Source: Ostrinia nubilalis
Taxonomy: Eukaryota; Arthropoda; Insecta; Lepidoptera; Crambidae
NCBI RefSeq assembly: GCF_963855985.1
Contig: NC_087110.1
Coordinates: forward strand, 9,415,001-9,479,000
Reading direction: 5' to 3'
Length of the DNA: 64,000 nt
Positions 11,948 to 25,292 of the stretch are shown one piece after another (the stretch's first letter is position 1; each line of letters begins with the position of its first letter). The position numbers and the translations under genes are program-made. Under the pieces are notes generated by a model. That model did not search any database, was not told the origin of the DNA, and worked only from the letters and a program-made list of their open reading frames with translations.

Positions 11948-12060
11948 CCCGTTTTCACCATCAATCCCTAATTTTTAAGTGACCCCTATAAAAACAAAAT
12001 GCCTGTTATGTGTTACCATAGGGGTCACTTAAAAATTAGGGATTGATGGTGAAAACGGCC
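11948..12060. mobile_element. hairpin MITE family C, copy 1
   Basis: Almost entirely inverted repeat: CCGTTTTCACCATCAATCCC on the left, its complement on the right, about 113 bp. Same family as 15500 and 24554. Confidence 0.8.
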
Positions 12061-13053
12061 ATAAAGCTCTTATAACTGCTGCAACACAAAAAAAAGCTAT
12101 GCAGTATTTCGAATAGAATTTTCTACTTAAAGTTCCGCGATTCAACTACTAAAAGTCGCCCATAAATTCTCCTCGTCCTCCTAAATCGTGCTATCTGGCC
12201 ACACTACTCGAATCAGCACAGCCGAATGCAGCGCCATCTATCCGCCCACAATGGGCTATGAGGCGATATATTTTAAAGAGCATATTTCCTTCTGCAACAT
12301 ATTGCAGTACGACTGATGAATTTCAAAGCTCTGTAATGTTAGAAATGGGAATATTTTTCTAGAGATGTTTAGAATGGAGTATTTTATCAAACGAAGCTGG
12401 TACATCATGTTGCAAAAGAAATGTACCTATATTATTTATAGTCGTTAATTGAGAAGTTTACTCTATGCCGGGTCGAATTAGAGCCACGATATAACCTAAT
12501 CATTATTATTATTATGATTTTAGACGGTAAAATGTCTCGATAAAATTGAAATAGATTCCTATCCATTTTAAATAAGCACTTACGATATTATTGTAAGTAG
12601 ATATAATTAATGTTCTATTTGCTTTATACCATTTCGTTTATACGATTGTAGGTAAATATCTCATAACTATTAGTGTCAGCATTTCGTAAACAGCGTGAAA
12701 AAACAATTCTCCTATTTTCTCTTTTGTTGTTGTCGAGATGAAAAAATATAGGTAGAGCTGGTTCAACACAACGAAAATTAAATTACTTTCCCTCATAAAA
12801 ACAACCCATTGTTTATAAAATATTACAATCACCCCAAAAAATATAAAATTGAAATATCACAGCAATTTTTATTTTTGATTGTGCTCGTTTTAAGCCCCAC
12901 GCGCAATTATGAATGGCAAGAAAAAAGCACGCTATTAGGGGTAAGTGTCAAATTTCCCGCCAAATCGGCGGCCATGTTGACAGCCGTAATTACGAACCAT
13001 TCACGATTTACTGCACCGGCGTGCGGCGCGCTCTGATTGGCTGTATCCGAGGC

Positions 13054-13532
13054 AGGGTTGCCATAAAGATGAAGCCCATATAGTAAAATACTTTTTAATT
13101 AAGGTCACATAGATCACCAAAGCTAATGTTTCTGGCCAGTGTTAATAAGAAAATTGCGTGCCAGTGACCGTGAAGTAGTATAAAAATATTATCCGATGAA
13201 AAATCCATTAACTAACTAATGCTCGATTAGTAGAGCTGAGATTTCTCCAGCTACGTAAGTTAGCACTATTTAGTAATTATTGCTTGAATAACAGAAATAA
13301 ACTGACCTACACTATTTTTGTTACAAGATCTTGAAGTCAATCTAAGAATATCTACTGTGGTAGACCGAAATTCATGCTGGCGAAGGAAGGTAAAAGCTGG
13401 TCTAGTGACAGCACAACAGAATCTGTATATACTTTTTGTTGCGATGCATTCTTTATTACCACGACATAAAATGAAATAATTAGCTTGACGTAGCTATCGT
13501 ATAATTAAAGTTTGAAAGTTGGCAACCCTGCT
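13054..13532. mobile_element. possible hAT-like element
   Basis: CAGGGTTGCCA at the left and TGGCAACCCTG at the right. Flanks (ATCCGAGG and CTTCGAGC) are only partly alike, so the duplication is eroded or absent. Confidence 0.35.
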
Positions 13533-14159
13533 TCGAGCAGAACGCGCTGATTGGTTGATTGTTCTTTTGTTGCGGCGAGCCGCGGCGGGGTTTTCGGCGT
13601 TTCTAATTAAAATTATTTGAAGTTTAATTCCCCGTCTTCAATTAATAAATTGCATGATTCCCGTGAAATTGGTCGGCTTCCCACGACCTTTCAACAATAA
13701 TGATAATGCCTTGGTGGTTTTGTGGTCAAAAACTTAATTAGGTATTCGACTCACATATTATTATTATAATAAAATAATCCGTCAATACCTCAGGTAAAAG
13801 ACCTCTTTTACCAAAGGACATTGGGAACTTTAATATGAGAAAATTCCCCACGGCGGACAAAGATGAAACGTATTTTATTTCAAAGCTTTATACTTGTAGG
13901 TATATTCACTTAAAGCGCTATGTTGTGAGATATGGGAATTCTGAGATATGACGAGTCTAAGTTGAAAATATATTTGTCTAAAATGATTTGATATTTTTAC
14001 ATGTTATGTTGTTTGGCATTGCAGAGTAACCAATAAAAGTAAATAAAATAATATCAATAAATAAAAAATATAAATCAAATAATATAAATAAATAAAATAT
14101 TATAAATACTTAAATTAATATTAGACAACATCTCATATATTACTCCAACCCAAAATAAG

Positions 14160-14338
14160 TAGCTAAGGCATTTGTGTTATGGAAATCGGGAACGATGAAC
14201 CACAACACACCCAAACCAGAGACAATGTGAAAAGATCGTTTTCTATATTGTCCCGGCCGGGAATCGAACCCGGGACCTCAGGATTGGCCCGGCACACCTT
14301 GAAAACCGGTGTGTGCGCCTCTCCGCCACGGAGGTCGT
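14160..14338 (-). mobile_element. tRNA-derived SINE, third family (long variable arm)
   Basis: Minus strand begins GACCTCCGTGGCGGAGAGG (box A) with a long insert like the variable arm of Ser/Leu-type tRNAs, then box B GGTTCGATTCC and CCCGGCCGGG. An A/T-rich tail follows to about 14050. Confidence 0.7.
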
Positions 14339-15147
14339 CAAAAATGTTACCTAAATGTAAATTAAAATAAAATATTAAAACTTCATTTTCTCAATATTCC
14401 CATATAAGAGAGAATAAAAAAATGCACGGAAATTCATTGGATATTAGTATGTATCATCTGTGATAGGTTTCGTTTGTGTCCGCTACTTTTCGAAAAGTGG
14501 GGCAAAAAGTTCCCAATGTCATTTCTAGGTATTGTCGGAGTTTAAGACCCAGGAAAAAACATAGAATAATACTGTCCATTTTGTAGCAGAACGAAAAGAC
14601 AACGCCAGATTGTATATGAAAGGTGGCCTTTTTTTCGCGCGGCCATTGTTCAAACTTTGTTGTTTCGATTTAATTTTAATAGCAAACCTTGGTAGCAAAC
14701 GTAGGCAATAACTAGTAATAATGAATACTTACTCTATTAATTTACCAGAGTATTAGTTCAAACATCTCAACTTAACTCGGCCCCATTACGTAGGTCCCAT
14801 CCATTACACTGCCAACAGTTTGGCCAACAAAACATATCGACTAGTATACTAAATGGGGGCAACATGACTTTGCGTTTGTCTAATGTACTCAATTTACCCC
14901 AAATTGAATCTGGGTCAAATTTACCCACGTCATTTGCAATACAATTTAGTTGGACCATTTACCCGATTATAGGGTGCAAAAAGGGTAACTCTGGCGGATT
15001 AGTTGAGTAGGTACAGTATTTATAACCTATACCTTCAATAAAGTGGATTTCAGTACAAATACCTTAATTGATTTAAATAATAAGTTGCTATGATTTCGTA
15101 TTTAAAAATGAAAGTTTTTATCAAGTTAGGTTTTATTATGTTAAGTA

Positions 15148-15290
15148 AAAACATTCACAAACGATGCTTGCTTATGTGAAGCACCAAATCGAACGCACAG
15201 CGTTGAATAGAGCTGTGATTGGTTTGTGTGTTACCCTGTACGTCCACGAGCACTGTGACACCTCTTATGTAATGTTTCTGAATACGGGCG
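15148..15290. mobile_element. MITE family D, copy 1
   Basis: Shares ACGATGCTTGCTTATGTGAA, CACAGCGTTGAATAGAGC and an end AATACGGGCG with copies at 15819 and 28751. Left end damaged. Confidence 0.65.
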
Positions 15291-15499
15291 TAAGAATTGA
15301 ATGCCAACGTGCTGCTAAGTAATAATGCTAGAAGCATTTCTTAACACATCGAGCTAAGTTAATTTGCTGCAGTATCAGTATAGATAACCGGCATTCTGTT
15401 TAGTATGCAGATTATGCTCTGGGAGCTAGAGTATTGGTAGGGTGACAATGTAATTGTTGTGTAAACAATTTTCAGGACAAAGTTGCGATCTAAGTCTTA

Positions 15500-15615
15500 T
15501 GCCCGTTTTCACCATCAATCCATAATTTTTAAGTGACTCCTATGGTAACACATAACAGGAATTTTGTTTTCATAAGGGTCACTTAAAAATTAGGGATTGA
15601 TGGTGAAAACGGGCA
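15500..15615. mobile_element. hairpin MITE family C, copy 2
   Basis: TGCCCGTTTTCACCATCAAT and its complement, 116 bp. Flanks TTA and TAA leave the target duplication uncertain. Confidence 0.8.
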
Positions 15616-15818
15616 TAAAGTCCTTAGCTTGTGTCTAAACTAGTGAATCCCTAGTTTAATGCGATCTAGATAGAAGTAAAAATAAAAAGTGGTTAACTAC
15701 AGACCTATTTAAAATTTTGACAGGTTTAACAATGTGTTCGTACCTCAGTGGTTAGAGATCCAAGTCCCGCCGCCTACTATCAGTCCACAGTCGAAGTTAT
15801 ATTCAAGTGATTCACTAT

Positions 15819-15968
15819 CGCCCGTATTCACAAACATTATTATGAGATCTCACAGTGCGCGTGGACGCACAGGGTGACACACGAACCAATCACAGAGCTC
15901 TATTCAACGCTGTGCGTTCGATTTGCTGCTTCACTTAATTAAGCAAGCATCGTTTGTGAATACGGGCG
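15819..15968. mobile_element. MITE family D, copy 2
   Basis: Perfect inverted ends CGCCCGTATTCACAAAC and GTTTGTGAATACGGGCG. Interior inverted relative to copies 1 and 3. Confidence 0.8.
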
Positions 15969-16590
15969 TATAAGCATTGAAAAAGAACCGAAAACAATTT
16001 GGAGGCCAGAGTAAACAATTAATACACCGTTACCGCTACATAACATTCCGAAATGTTATAAAAAAATATTATATCCGTTGATAAGAAAAGGCATAAAAAT
16101 GATTTTATTAATTATTTCAGCAGCCATTCTTTTTTCATTTATGTCAATTTTGACATTCACAGCGTAAGTCAGGAATATCCCAACACCCTCCAAGACTATA
16201 CTCACCCTAGTCTATACAAAGCGCCCGGAATGCACTCCTAATAACGCGATGTACCGACAGCAGAATGCAGGGGATGCTTAGTTAGTTGCCAAAACAATTC
16301 GCATACAATTTTCTTGCTACCTGTAGTAAATTATTCTGTTTAATTTGGAGTGTATTAGAAGTACTTAATACTCAAGTATGTAGGTAACAGAATTCTTGAA
16401 AATGTTTGAAATTCTATTCTGTTTTTGTACCTAAAATAAATAAAATAAAATATGTAGCTTTTTGGTGCTTGGGAGGCTTTTTTCCAGTACTTGTAGCTTG
16501 TAGACGACAGAACATCAACTGTGGCCTGTTTATAGTGTGATGATGGTGCTAGCTAGCTACCATCTGTATATTTTTTTGTAATCTATACTA

Positions 16591-16824
16591 TCTATACTAA
16601 TATATATATTATAAATGCGAAAGTAACTCTGTCTGTCTGTCTGTCTCGCTTTCACGCCTAAACCACCGAACCGATTTTAATGAAATTTGGCATAGAGATA
16701 GTTTGAGTCCCGAGAAAGGACATAGGATACTTTTTATCCCGGTTTTTGAAGCAGGGATGCGTGCGAAAATTTTTTCTGTGACAGACAAATTTCAACGCGG
16801 GCGAAGCCGCGGGCGGAAAGCTAG
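16591..16824 (+). mobile_element. short Helitron-like element
   Basis: Begins TCTATACTAATATA after an A, carries TGTC repeats and AACCGATTTTAATGAAATTT, and ends GCGAAGCCGCGGGC...CTAG before a T, with a GC hairpin just before the end. Non-autonomous. Confidence 0.7.
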
Positions 16825-17639
16825 TCCACTATAAATTAGTTTGTTGAGATGTTCATACATTTATTTCATGGGAAATTCCACGAATAGTTGAAAAAACAGT
16901 ACCCATCGATTTTTCAAGTTTTTAAACGGCGGAAAAGTATGTATATGCGAGTTTACGCAAGTAAATACTTTGTAGTAAACGGTTTCTTCCAGGATTTATT
17001 GAAATCCTTTACAGTAATAATGTTGACGTGGTAGGCTCTAATCAATCACACGACGAATTAACTAAGGATACAAATCCAAGATACAAGACGATATTAGATC
17101 GAAAACTGAACAGATTTGAACCATGAAGTTTCAGCAACCGTACAAATTAAACTTCTCCTTTATTCCCAACTACCAAAGTCTATTTTCGTTTGCAAACGAA
17201 AGCAGACTATCGAAATCTGTGCCATTCAGACATGTCATCGCAAACGCGACTCTAAAATTGAAAACACACAGTTGTGTTTAGCTTGTCTTGGTTTTGACAG
17301 GATATTAACTGTCAGACTGGCGCCATATCCGTTGCCTTGACTACTTCCGGATCCGGTTGACTGTGATTTATGGAGTTTGGAGTATTGTCCGTCTGTTGAT
17401 CAGCCGATGGAATGTTGGGGGAGGACGATTCTTGATTGATTTATTACATAAACTCCTTGATTCGTTCAAGCGAAGTAAGATTCAGGTTTGTGAAGCTTGG
17501 AGTGAAAATCGGAGGTAGATGTATCTTATTACATTAATCATATAGAAAACTCAATTAATAGCTTTTATTTATTTTGGTCAAAACACTGAACTTACAGAAA
17601 GCCTAAAGCGCTCACGTGCTTAGTCGCTATCATTATCAT

Positions 17640-17818
17640 CACTATAATATCACTACATAGAAAATAAAGTCACTTTCCGCTGTCTGTCCCTATGTATGCT
17701 TAGATCTTTAAAACTACGCAACGGATTTTGATACGGTTTTTATTTATAGATAGAGTGATTCAAGAGGAAGGTTTATATGAATACTTAGTTCCCGTGCGAA
17801 GCCGGGGCGGGTCGCTAG
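17640..17818 (+). mobile_element. Helitron-like 3' end
   Basis: Ends GCGAAGCCGGGGCGGGTCGC followed by TAG|T, the same 3' terminus as 16591-16824. The 5' end is not clear. Confidence 0.5.
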
Positions 17819-17848
17819 TTACATTATAAATCTGAAACTGTATTACAA

Positions 17849-17990
17849 AATCATCATCATCATCATCAACAGCTCTTTACAGTCCACTGCTGGACTATGA
17901 GCCTCCTCCACTATAGTGGAGGGTTTTGCCATAATCTCCACGCTAGGCAGGCGGGTTGGAGATCGCAGTTTAAAAGATTGATGTTTTTCA
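17849..17990 (-). mobile_element. RTE-type LINE tail, second subfamily
   Basis: Minus strand ends in (GAT)n and carries GGTTTTGCCATAATC-type sequence (plus strand) shared with 63644-63756. A C-terminal coding remnant reads SVEIMAKPSTIVEEAHSP. Confidence 0.6.
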
Positions 17991-18148
17991 GAGAGCGCTG
18001 CTGCCCATTCTCTGTTTGATGTGTAGTCCCTAAGTATTACAAAATATTGTGAGATATTATGACCACACCACAAAAGAAGAAGGAATATACATGTATAATC
18101 TGCAATAAGTACCTACTTACTAACTCTATGAACGATCACATTATACTT

Positions 18149-19112
18149 TTAACACGTTGAGTGCGAAACCAGGTCTATAGACCTTGTGTACGTCTCGCTT
18201 ACCGTGCGGCTAAGAAAATTATAGTCTTCCTTGTCGTGCGAAAGGCATAACTTCAATTGGGTCCGGTGTAGGAAAGTGATGAATATATATCTATGATGTA
18301 TTCTTAAAATAGAATCTAATGATGTACCTACCTTAATACCAGGTTTTTAGACCTGGTACCGCACGGAAGTAATAAAATGTCTTCACAATGCGAAACCAGG
18401 TCGAAGCACCTTGTACCCTGCGCACCTGGTACCGCACCCCACGCTAGCTTCGTGCAGCCAGTGTTGCCTCGCATTCGTAAGAAACGCACATGTCGACATG
18501 GCGTCAAGAGAAACAAACAAAATCAAAACTGCAAATTGATTATAATTTAACATGCTACACGATTTATTGCTAATTTAAATAATGTTTTTCGTGACAAACA
18601 TTTGAAGTTGTAACTAAATGTTATTAAATAATATGTTTTCTTTAAATATAGCTTATTTAAGTATTTATGCACGTATGTCTTATTTGTAAAATATTTAGAC
18701 TAAATTACTAAAACATCTTTGTTTGTTACTTTTTAAAAATTTTATTAAAACTTAATTTAAACTATCGATATTTGTATTTCACATCCCTAGAATACCCACC
18801 AAACTTCCCTACTTCAGTGCGGCACAGGGTGCATAAGCCTTGTATTTTGAATATAGCTATAATTTTTATACTAAACAAGTTATTCACGAACGCCTTCAGG
18901 TGTATGTCAATAAATGCATTATTATTAATATTCAAAGAAAAAAAACACAATATCTATTAACATGAAGCCAAAAATAAAATTAATATATCTTAAATATTAC
19001 AAGGTCTTTAAGCCTTGTGCCGCCACAATGTAAGTTTTAATACCAGGTTTACTGACCTTGTACCGAAGGAATGGAAAGTATTAGAAAGTTACTGCCGCAG
19101 CAAAGGTGTTAA
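18149..19112. mobile_element. piggyBac-like element with TTAA ends, about 0.96 kb
   Basis: Left end TTAACACGTTGAGTGCG and right end (complement) TTAACACCTTTGCTGCG, each on a TTAA, fit piggyBac-type termini. Interior carries about five imperfect copies of ACCAGGT...ACCT(T/G)GT, one a perfect palindrome at 18339-18358. No transposase. Confidence 0.65.
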
Positions 19113-21552
19113 GGAATTTACATTATTATATTTAAAGTAATCCAATATTAAGGTAGGAAAATTGTATTTTCCCCAAGAGATTAATTTTAAATATTCCCAA
19201 AGATCCTCCCAACAATCCAATCTTCGAAAATACCCGTGAAATTAACTCAAAAAATATAGTAATTATTATTTTCTCGGGTTCATTGCCTTATCCTTAATTA
19301 AAAATCTGATAGATTGTATTTTACCTCAAGAAATAATTTGGCATTCAAAGCTGAAAGTTTTTTCCGTTGTTAATTATTGCCTCCATTCAAAAAATGTAGC
19401 CGAAGATAATATTTCGGTTTTCCATTTACAATTACCATTTTTATTAAAATCTACGCTTTGTTTGGGAGATTCTGGTGTGAACGGTTTTCGTGGAGTTGGT
19501 TCCGTAGGCTAAAGTTTTGATGGAATAATACGATTTTCTGACACTACGAGAATATCTTGCCATGCCTAAAGGCAGTGACTTAACTTTGAATTTCTCCTAT
19601 GCTCTCCTGAATAATGTCGTTGTGGGGACTGTTTAACTTACCCCTGGAACCGGGTTGGGTTTTTATTGGCGGTTAAGCTGCAGATCTTGGCTACACAGGA
19701 GTTGCAGCGGTGGGAACGAGAGGTGGGAATAGGTTTTGACTTGACTACGTCACGAAATATATTTTTTTTATGAAAATTGGTGGTTAATAACCACTGGTTA
19801 TGGTTAAGCTAAGCTTGCGTTAGTGGGTATGCCTCGTCCTTCTGACTTGGTGAGCCCCACATAACCTACCCTGTCCTCGCAGGGTAGGTATGCGATTCAA
19901 CGCATTTTTTCCCCGTAAAAAAAGGAGTGGGTTCATCATAGTAAGTTCAGCGGACGACGCGAGGTTCGAACTGCCAACTGATTAACACATTAACCCTTTA
20001 AGTACCAGCGAATCGAGATACAATTGAAATTGTTACCGCGGTCTCATACGACCACTCAGGGTTCCATGAGTTAGACGAGTATCACTCCATTCCTGGTGAT
20101 AAATTTATTTATTTTCGTTTCTTATCAAACCTACTGAATCCTAAAATTGTGTTTTTTCGTCCGGAGACAGGTGTTAGCGATAATGGACATCCAGCGACGA
20201 AAATTACTTCATAATTGAATAGAATCTCTTGAATATTCTCATTTTTCCAAGATAGACGAAAAATTTAATTGGTTTTGTCAGACAGCTTCGTCGTCACTTT
20301 TACAGGCTCATCTAAAGTGTAATTATGAGGAGGGTCCCCTGGTCTGGAGGTTCATGCACTAGTCTATAAAATTCACCGGTTAGTAGGTTCGATTCTCGCA
20401 GAGGTCATGAGTTTGAGACGTGGACGTATAATCCATTATTTACAATTTACGTACTTTGCCTTATTTTAGGTAAAAAAAAAGTATTATACTATCTACCGTG
20501 GCTTTGCTTGAGTGAATTTCAGTAAAGTATTAGCCTATGTGCTAAGTTTAGTGTATATATTTAAGCAATAACATCGTAAAGATTCATAAAATCCAAGTAC
20601 TTTCGTCAAAAAGTGTTTGCTGTCCATCCTTACTAAAAATTCTTTGCATAAGTAGGCTTTTCTGTTTTTACATTTAATAAGCAATTGAATATTTAGATAA
20701 ACTCGTTAAGAGTTTGTTATAACAAAAAATCTGGTTCAAACTGCTTCTAGAGAACAAAAAGCAAAGTCATCTCACAACTTGGCCACACTTGGCACCGTTT
20801 AGGATATGAGCGTAAGTTTCGGCGCCACATGTGGCACATCGATTGTGTCATGTGCCAAGTTTGACGTTGGCTTTTATCTTAAAGGAATAAGGTTGAATAT
20901 TGTACAGATATGTGTAATTTTCTGTGCAGATGACTGTTTAGTTGGTTAGGAAGGAATTTAATGAATCAGAAAGATGTTTATTGTATCAATTGGTTCTTAA
21001 CATGGAACTGTATTTGCAGTCATTAAAATCCATTCAACTTCGGTTTGTATTAAGTATAATGCCACATTGTTTTTACTTTTTGAGTAATATTCGAAATTGT
21101 GTAGATATTTTAACCAAAATACTTAAAAAGTTTTGTCTTTTGAATTTCCAATGACAAAAGGTTACAACGTTGACTTACAAGTTTGAAGTTTGACTTTTAA
21201 CACTTTTAAGGGCACGCAGATTTTATTTATTTAGATCAGCATCGTAATAAGCTTATAGAATTAATTAACTATTAGAAGAAAACTTGGATATTTAATAATA
21301 ACCTACACAGTGTCAGCCCAAAAGTTTGCTGAAAGAGTGGCGTTTCATTTCATGTTGATACCTTGAAACTGTCTCGAGAAAGAGTCTTGCTAGGCATACA
21401 TAATTAAATAACCTAGCGATCCCATGAAGTTTCTTTTTTAAAAACCTCCATAAAACGCAGTTACTTTCTTCTTCTTGTCGTGTCGACAACAAACCTATAG
21501 TGTCAACCCAAAACTCCGCTACAAGAGTGGCGTTGTCAGTAGCATTAATTAA
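19113..21552. other. intergenic, no gene recognised
   Basis: A piggyBac-like terminus (TTAACCCTTTAAGTACCAGC at about 19990) and a tRNA-like box B (GGTTCGATTCTC at about 20388) are the only hints of repeats. Confidence 0.35.
19625..19735. repeat. dispersed repeat, copy 1
   Basis: Shares GGTTGGGTTTTTATTGGCGG and TACACAGGAGTTGCAGC-like sequence with 26325-26440. Class unknown. Confidence 0.55.
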
Positions 21553-21713
21553 TGCTTCAACCACACCAACGCGTGCAGATCGCCATCGCCGGCCCGATCA
21601 CTGCGCGATCATAGGGAAATGACAGGTCGCGTGAACTGTCATGGGTCGCGCGACTGGTCAGGCCTTTGATCGCACCGGCGATGGCGATCTGCACGTGTTG
21701 GTGTGGTTGAAGC
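21553..21713. mobile_element. MITE with 40-bp inverted ends
   Basis: GCTTCAACCACACCAACGCG on the left and its near-complement on the right, extending through GCAGATCGCCATCGCCGG. TTAA lies near both ends, with one extra T on the left. Confidence 0.7.
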
Positions 21714-22185
21714 TTAAATCTTCCTGCGTGCAGATACGAGTATTTGGGCACATCGCAGTTACTTACTTAAAAAGTTACTAAATTGAAAGTCATTTAACGT
21801 CAGTTAGTTTACGTAGTTTCCACAATTCCCACGCACCCTATATAACTAGCCATGTGGCAACACCGGCAACCCTTGTTAGTGCGAGTTGTGGGGCTTCGTT
21901 CATTAATAACATATTGCGTGCAGTCGCTTTTTCACTGTCGCTGCCCGACACGTACTTTGCCAATTAATACAGGGTATCTGGTTTCCTTGGTCTAAGGATA
22001 TATTTTTGATGGGCTGATAACGGTATTAGCGAGCTAATAGCTTGGTTTTTAGGGTTCCGTATAAAAACACTAGGATCATCAAAGTATTTTTTTAGGTAGT
22101 CATAGTCTATATTACTATTATGGAAGTAATAAACGTATTGAGTATTGAATGATTCTCGAAATGACTACATGGTCTATTCTTAGAA

Positions 22186-22411
22186 TCATCGTCATTTCAG
22201 CCACATGACACACTGCTGAACAAAGGCCTCACCCAATGATTTTCACATCGCCCGATTGGCCTGTATCCTGCGCCTTCCTGCTCTACCTTTATGAGGTCGT
22301 CGGTCCACCCTGTGGGTTTTCTGGTACGTGGCCTCCACTCCAGAACCTTGCTGCCCCATGTGCCCCATCGGCCGTCACTACTACTATGCATTGCCACTTC
22401 AGCTTGCTAAT
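22186..22411 (-). mobile_element. RTE-type LINE 3' fragment
   Basis: Minus strand carries the conserved C-terminus of the family ([18 protein letters not shown], then TDDLIKV) and ends in a GAT-rich tail at 22186. Confidence 0.75.
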
Positions 22412-23248
22412 TGCAGGTTCTTGGAAAGTACAGCTATCGCACGTCAACGTTAACACTTTGGTATCTTACGCAGTTGCGATAAGGGCGACTTTGCAACGAA
22501 AATGTATAGTCTGATGTGCTGTCGCTGTACAATTCTATTAATGATTGATTCTTCAAATGACTATTTTATTTTTCTTACCTTCTCAATGACCTACTGCCAA
22601 GAAATATTAAAATCAAGACAGAGTACAAATTATTGAAAAAGGTGAAATCTGAAACTCTATTCATTTTATTTATTTTACTAAGAGGGAGAGCATAGATGAT
22701 TAATCAAAATCGTTAGCTCTACATTTATCAATTTGAGTTTCAATTTCTTGACATAAAGTAAATAAAGCTTTACGTACACTTCTCCATGACGTAATACGTT
22801 ATTAATGAATGGAACAATACCCTTCCGCGGTGGGAAGCCGCACATATTCTGACGAGGTAGGGCTGCCATGTGCTTTGTTATACAGGGTGTAAGTAAACGG
22901 TAACTCCGTATTTTGATCCTCGTGATGACGAAATAATGTTGGGAAATTTGAAATTTTTTGTTGAAATTTTGAGTAAAGAAAAGAAAAAATGTGTGTATAC
23001 AGTTTTTTACATACCCGACGACAACTAAGCAGATTTTTATCGCATACCTACTTAGTCTGTGCAAAAAGGTTTAAATCAAATAATTTACGTTGTTGAGTTG
23101 TAAATCGTATTAATTATAATATTTCATAGACGCAACATTGTTGTTGAAAGTGGCAACATTGGCAGTTGAATTTTATTTGTCGTAGTGTTAGTTTTGAAGC
23201 TCAGGAATTGCGATTAATGTGATGATTTGTCATATTGATGCGCTAGGC

Positions 23249-23475
23249 CAGCGGTTCCCGAATGGTGGTCCGCGGAACCCTGGGGTTCCGTGGAAAGGCC
23301 GCAAGGGTTCCGTAAAAAATATTATCCCACGTTTCGTGACCGACGTTGTTCGCTCGCACCGACTTGTTTACGCACAAGGGAGGGGCAGGGCGTGCGGGCG
23401 GAGTAGTACGGGGGTTCCGCTAGGAAAAGTATAATCAATTAGGGTTCCTTGGCAAAAAAAAATTGGGAATCCCTG
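23249..23475. mobile_element. hAT MITE, 227 bp, perfect 8-bp duplication
   Basis: Starts CAGCGGTTCCC and ends GGGAATCCCTG, flanked by CGCTAGGC on both sides (23241-23248, 23476-23483). The CAG.GGTTCCCAA start is typical of hAT elements. Confidence 0.88.
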
Positions 23476-24553
23476 CGCTAGGCTAAGGCTGGGTTGCACC
23501 ATCTTACTATGACAAATACCTGTATTCAAATTAAACAAACAGTACTACTTTTACCCGAGTTTCCGCCCTTGTTATTTCATAAATTAGAACCTACCTTTTC
23601 TAAGACTGGCTTTTCAGCATTCCAATTTTGGCTCAACTGGAAACAGAATCTAAAACCTGACAGCCCTGATTCGTGGGTCATATGAACTTTCCATCGCACT
23701 GATGATCGATCGACGCAGCCCATTACAACCGCCAACAACTCGAAATCCATTCGGAATGTCATAAAAGTTCATACGAGAACTCGATTATTCATAGAACAAG
23801 TTTAATGGGATTTTAATCGATTTTTCGGGGAGATGTCATCCGATTGTCGTATTTCGATGCGAGCGGTTGATTTGGAGTCTTTAGATTCGTTGATTTAAAT
23901 CATCCATCATAATAATCTTATTTGGTTACTAAAGCACACTTCCCGAATGGGAACCACGTTTCGGTTAACGTACCTTCTAATCTGAACGCTCCTTTGCTCG
24001 ATGGACCGACGACTAAAAGACTGGCTAGCATTAGATTAGATTTAATAAATTAGGTTATTCACTTAAATACTTTGCGGGTTCAAAATATACGTGCATCTTT
24101 TGCTATCTTTTGTAAGCGAGTAAAATATCTGTAGACCACGATTCTATTCTTCCCTCTACTTCTTTCTAAAATCTTTAAGATTCCACTTAAATACATATTT
24201 TTTCATTCTCCTTCCAAATTCTCTCAAAATTCTAAAATTGCTCACAACCGCATACCAAAAGACAAGTGCATAACGATCCGCGTTCTCTTTGCATATCTCA
24301 ATAATTCCTAGGATCAAGTCCCGGCTCGTACAATTTATACCATACATTTTTGTTTAAAACTAGCCCTTATTTTCACTACATAAGAGTGCTTAGCTTGATG
24401 TGCTCTGTACAAGTAATTCGCGTACAGTGTACACGTGTAGGCTTTGGGGGACTTGCTCAGAATGCCGAGTGTTGCCAGGATGTAGGAATGGGGACACAAA
24501 TAATACGTGCGTCCACAGATCAAAAATACTTTATGAAATAAAAATGAGTTTTA

Positions 24554-24684
24554 TGCCCGTTTTCACCATCAATTCCAAAGTTTTAAGTGACCTCTATGAT
24601 AACAAAATTCCTATTTGTTACTATGGTCAATTGGTCATGTTATGAGGTCACTTAAAAATTAGGGATTGATGGTGAAAACGGGCA
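24554..24684. mobile_element. hairpin MITE family C, copy 3
   Basis: Same ends as the other copies, 131 bp, flanked by TTA on both sides, which suggests a 3-bp duplication. Confidence 0.8.
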
Positions 24685-24779
24685 TTAGTCTCTCTAAATT
24701 GGCTCATACAAATAGATTGCACTTATTAAGATAAAATCTTGTAAATTGTAGATATTTACTGTAATCTAATCTTGTCGTT

Positions 24780-24823
24780 GTGGAAATGCCTTTGTCCAGC
24801 AGTGGACATAATTTGGCTGAAAC
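24780..24823 (+). mobile_element. short RTE-type tail
   Basis: TTTGTCCAGCAGTGGACATA, the last coding block of the RTE family. Confidence 0.6.
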
Positions 24824-25147
24824 GAAAAAATTAACTCTTTTGCCTCTTCAGAACAAACAGCCGAAATATTATCTCGATGTGATTATAAGGAAAACTTAAT
24901 TTGGGACAAGTATTAATAATGTCCTGAAAAAAGCGCCCACTTCTCACAAAGAATTTGATTATGAAAATTCATTCCCCATTTAACCGCTACAAGATTAATT
25001 TTGCCGCAAAAATTACTTATCTTTTTATCAGATCCTATTTCTATAGATACCTAAATCATAAAACAATTTTTTCGTGAAAAAATTAGGGACGGACCTATTT
25101 TTGTCTATAAATTAATAATGGATGGTTTAATCTTTTAGCTTTCTCAT

Positions 25148-25292
25148 TCATCATGATCATCATTTTCAGCCATAGAACGTCCACTGCTGAAGATAGGCCT
25201 CCCCCAAGGATTTCCACAATGGCCGGTTGGTGGCGGCCTGCATCCAGCGCCTTCCCGCTACCTTTATGAGGTCGTCGGTACACCTTGTGGGT
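25148..25292 (-). mobile_element. RTE-type LINE 3' fragment
   Basis: GAT-rich tail at 25148 (plus ATCATGATCATCATT) followed by GTCCACTGCTGAAGATAGGC and the GGTCGTCGGT block. Confidence 0.75.

Larger units (their letters stand above)
12061..15147. other. intergenic, no gene recognised apart from repeats listed
   Basis: Contains the possible hAT-like element and a SINE. Otherwise short frames only. Confidence 0.4.

Noticed and set aside
14240..14338. tRNA-Ser/Leu gene
   Set aside because: Acceptor stem does not close cleanly and a SINE-like A/T tail follows.
20330..20440. degenerate tRNA or SINE with box B GGTTCGATTCTC
   Set aside because: No convincing box A at proper distance and no body shared with other copies.
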